Below, one piece after another: positions 63,530 through 64,000 of a DNA stretch of 64,000 nt. The stretch is taken from NCBI RefSeq assembly GCF_000382245.1, contig NZ_KB907881.1, forward strand, positions 1-64,000, given 5' to 3'. Numbering within the stretch: position 1 is the first letter of the stretch; each line of letters opens with the position of its first letter. Made by a program: the position numbers and the translations under genes. Below the pieces are notes generated by a model that saw only the letters and a list, made by a program, of their open reading frames with translations, was not told where the DNA came from and searched no databases. The stretch is from Kushneria aurantia DSM 21353 (GTDB taxonomy: Bacteria > Pseudomonadota > Gammaproteobacteria > Pseudomonadales > Halomonadaceae).

Positions 63530-64000
63530 ATGAGCGCGCCTCTGCCCACCTGCCCCAACGACCTGCCGTACGCACGCACCGGCGCCATAGGCCTTGCTCC
63601 CATGGAGGGGGTCATCGACTCACGTACCCGCGCCCTGCTGACCGGGCTGGGCGGTTTCGACTGGGGCGTGACCGAGTTCGTGCGGGTCACCGACACCCGA
63701 CTGCCCGGGCGGGTCTTTCAGCGCTTCTGTCCGGAGCTGGCCCACGGCGCCCGTACGGCTTCCGGTGTCCCCATACACCTGCAGCTTCTGGGCTCACGCG
63801 CCGATATGCTGGGCGAAAACGCCCGTGTCGCCGCGGCACTGGGCGCAACGGCGGTGGACATGAATTTTGGCTGCCCGGCCAGAACGGTCAATCGCCACGA
63901 CGGCGGGGCTTCGCTTCTGAAAACACCGCAGCGCGTTTTCGAGGCGGTCGATGGCGTATCGCGAGCCCTGGCGGGCAGCGGTGTGCCGGTAACCGCCAAG
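63530..64000 (+). CDS. dusC: tRNA-dihydrouridine synthase DusC, N-terminal part
   Basis: 157 codons of a flavoenzyme that reduces uridine (U16) of tRNAs; it continues beyond the window. Typical marks: IGLAPMEGVIDSRTRALLT (FMN-binding start of the TIM barrel), DWGVTEFVRVTDTRLPGRVF, HLQLLGSRADMLGENA, and VDMNFGCPARTVNRHDGGAS with the catalytic Cys. The pattern VTEFVRV and RVFQRFCPEL favours DusC over DusA/DusB. The ATG at 63530 has no strong ribosome-binding site. Confidence 0.93.
   Translation, partial: MSAPLPTCPNDLPYARTGAIGLAPMEGVIDSRTRALLTGLGGFDWGVTEFVRVTDTRLPGRVFQRFCPELAHGARTASGVPIHLQLLGSRADMLGENARVAAALGATAVDMNFGCPARTVNRHDGGASLLKTPQRVFEAVDGVSRALAGSGVPVTAK

Overview
The window is GC-rich DNA from a gammaproteobacterium, most likely Halomonadaceae (Halomonas/Kushneria/Salinicola type). 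The clues are TRAP and 2-hydroxycarboxylate transporters, the gammaproteobacterial smc-zipA-ligA-yheU block, the glrK-qseG-glrR cluster, the yciO-yciV-yciB-yciI block and a full-length bifunctional mnmC. The genus is inference; no rRNA or tRNA gene was found.

Left part (1-9965) looks like a mobile island. It holds the cut-off start of an IS5-family transposase, a decayed hipBA remnant, a TRAP uptake operon (GntR/FadR regulator, DctP, DctQ, DctM, RpiB-type isomerase), four tandem secreted Gly/Asp-repeat proteins, a broken IS30 element, and a P4-type tyrosine integrase next to the 3' end of guaA, a known island attachment site. The far attachment site must lie left of the window.

Middle part (9950-41050) is mostly chromosomal backbone. 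It holds guaA-guaB, xseA, an orphan hipB with a 26-codon hipA remnant, a GH127 beta-L-arabinofuranosidase plus sugar symporter operon, the envelope-stress system GlrK-QseG-GlrR, argA, a Pit/DUF47 phosphate pair, a CYTH phosphatase, a PAS-GGDEF-EAL protein, a voltage-gated K+ channel, the yci cluster, mnmC, two bactofilin-domain genes (one with a ZipA-like membrane anchor), and a CitAB-type two-component system divergent from its likely target, a CitS-type transporter.

Right part (41160-64000) starts with a small HipA-N-like/HTH pair and a pentapeptide-repeat protein, then yheU-ligA-zipA-smc. An XRE regulator diverges from a CocE/NonD hydrolase and a complete dipeptide-type ABC importer (one SBP, two permeases, two ATPases), so ester/peptide hydrolysis and uptake look coupled. 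After that come an S24 (LexA/UmuD-like) peptidase without HTH, yigZ, and an operon of a gamma-glutamyltransferase-family protein with two half-size chromate transporters. A GntR regulator behind that operon carries upstream the same 15-mer (one mismatch) that lies upstream of the operon. The window ends inside dusC.

Most worth following up: the four-gene Gly/Asp-repeat secreted operon, the ZipA-anchor/bactofilin fusion, three eroded Hip loci (one with its twin operators intact), and the shared operator-like motifs that tie regulators to operons.
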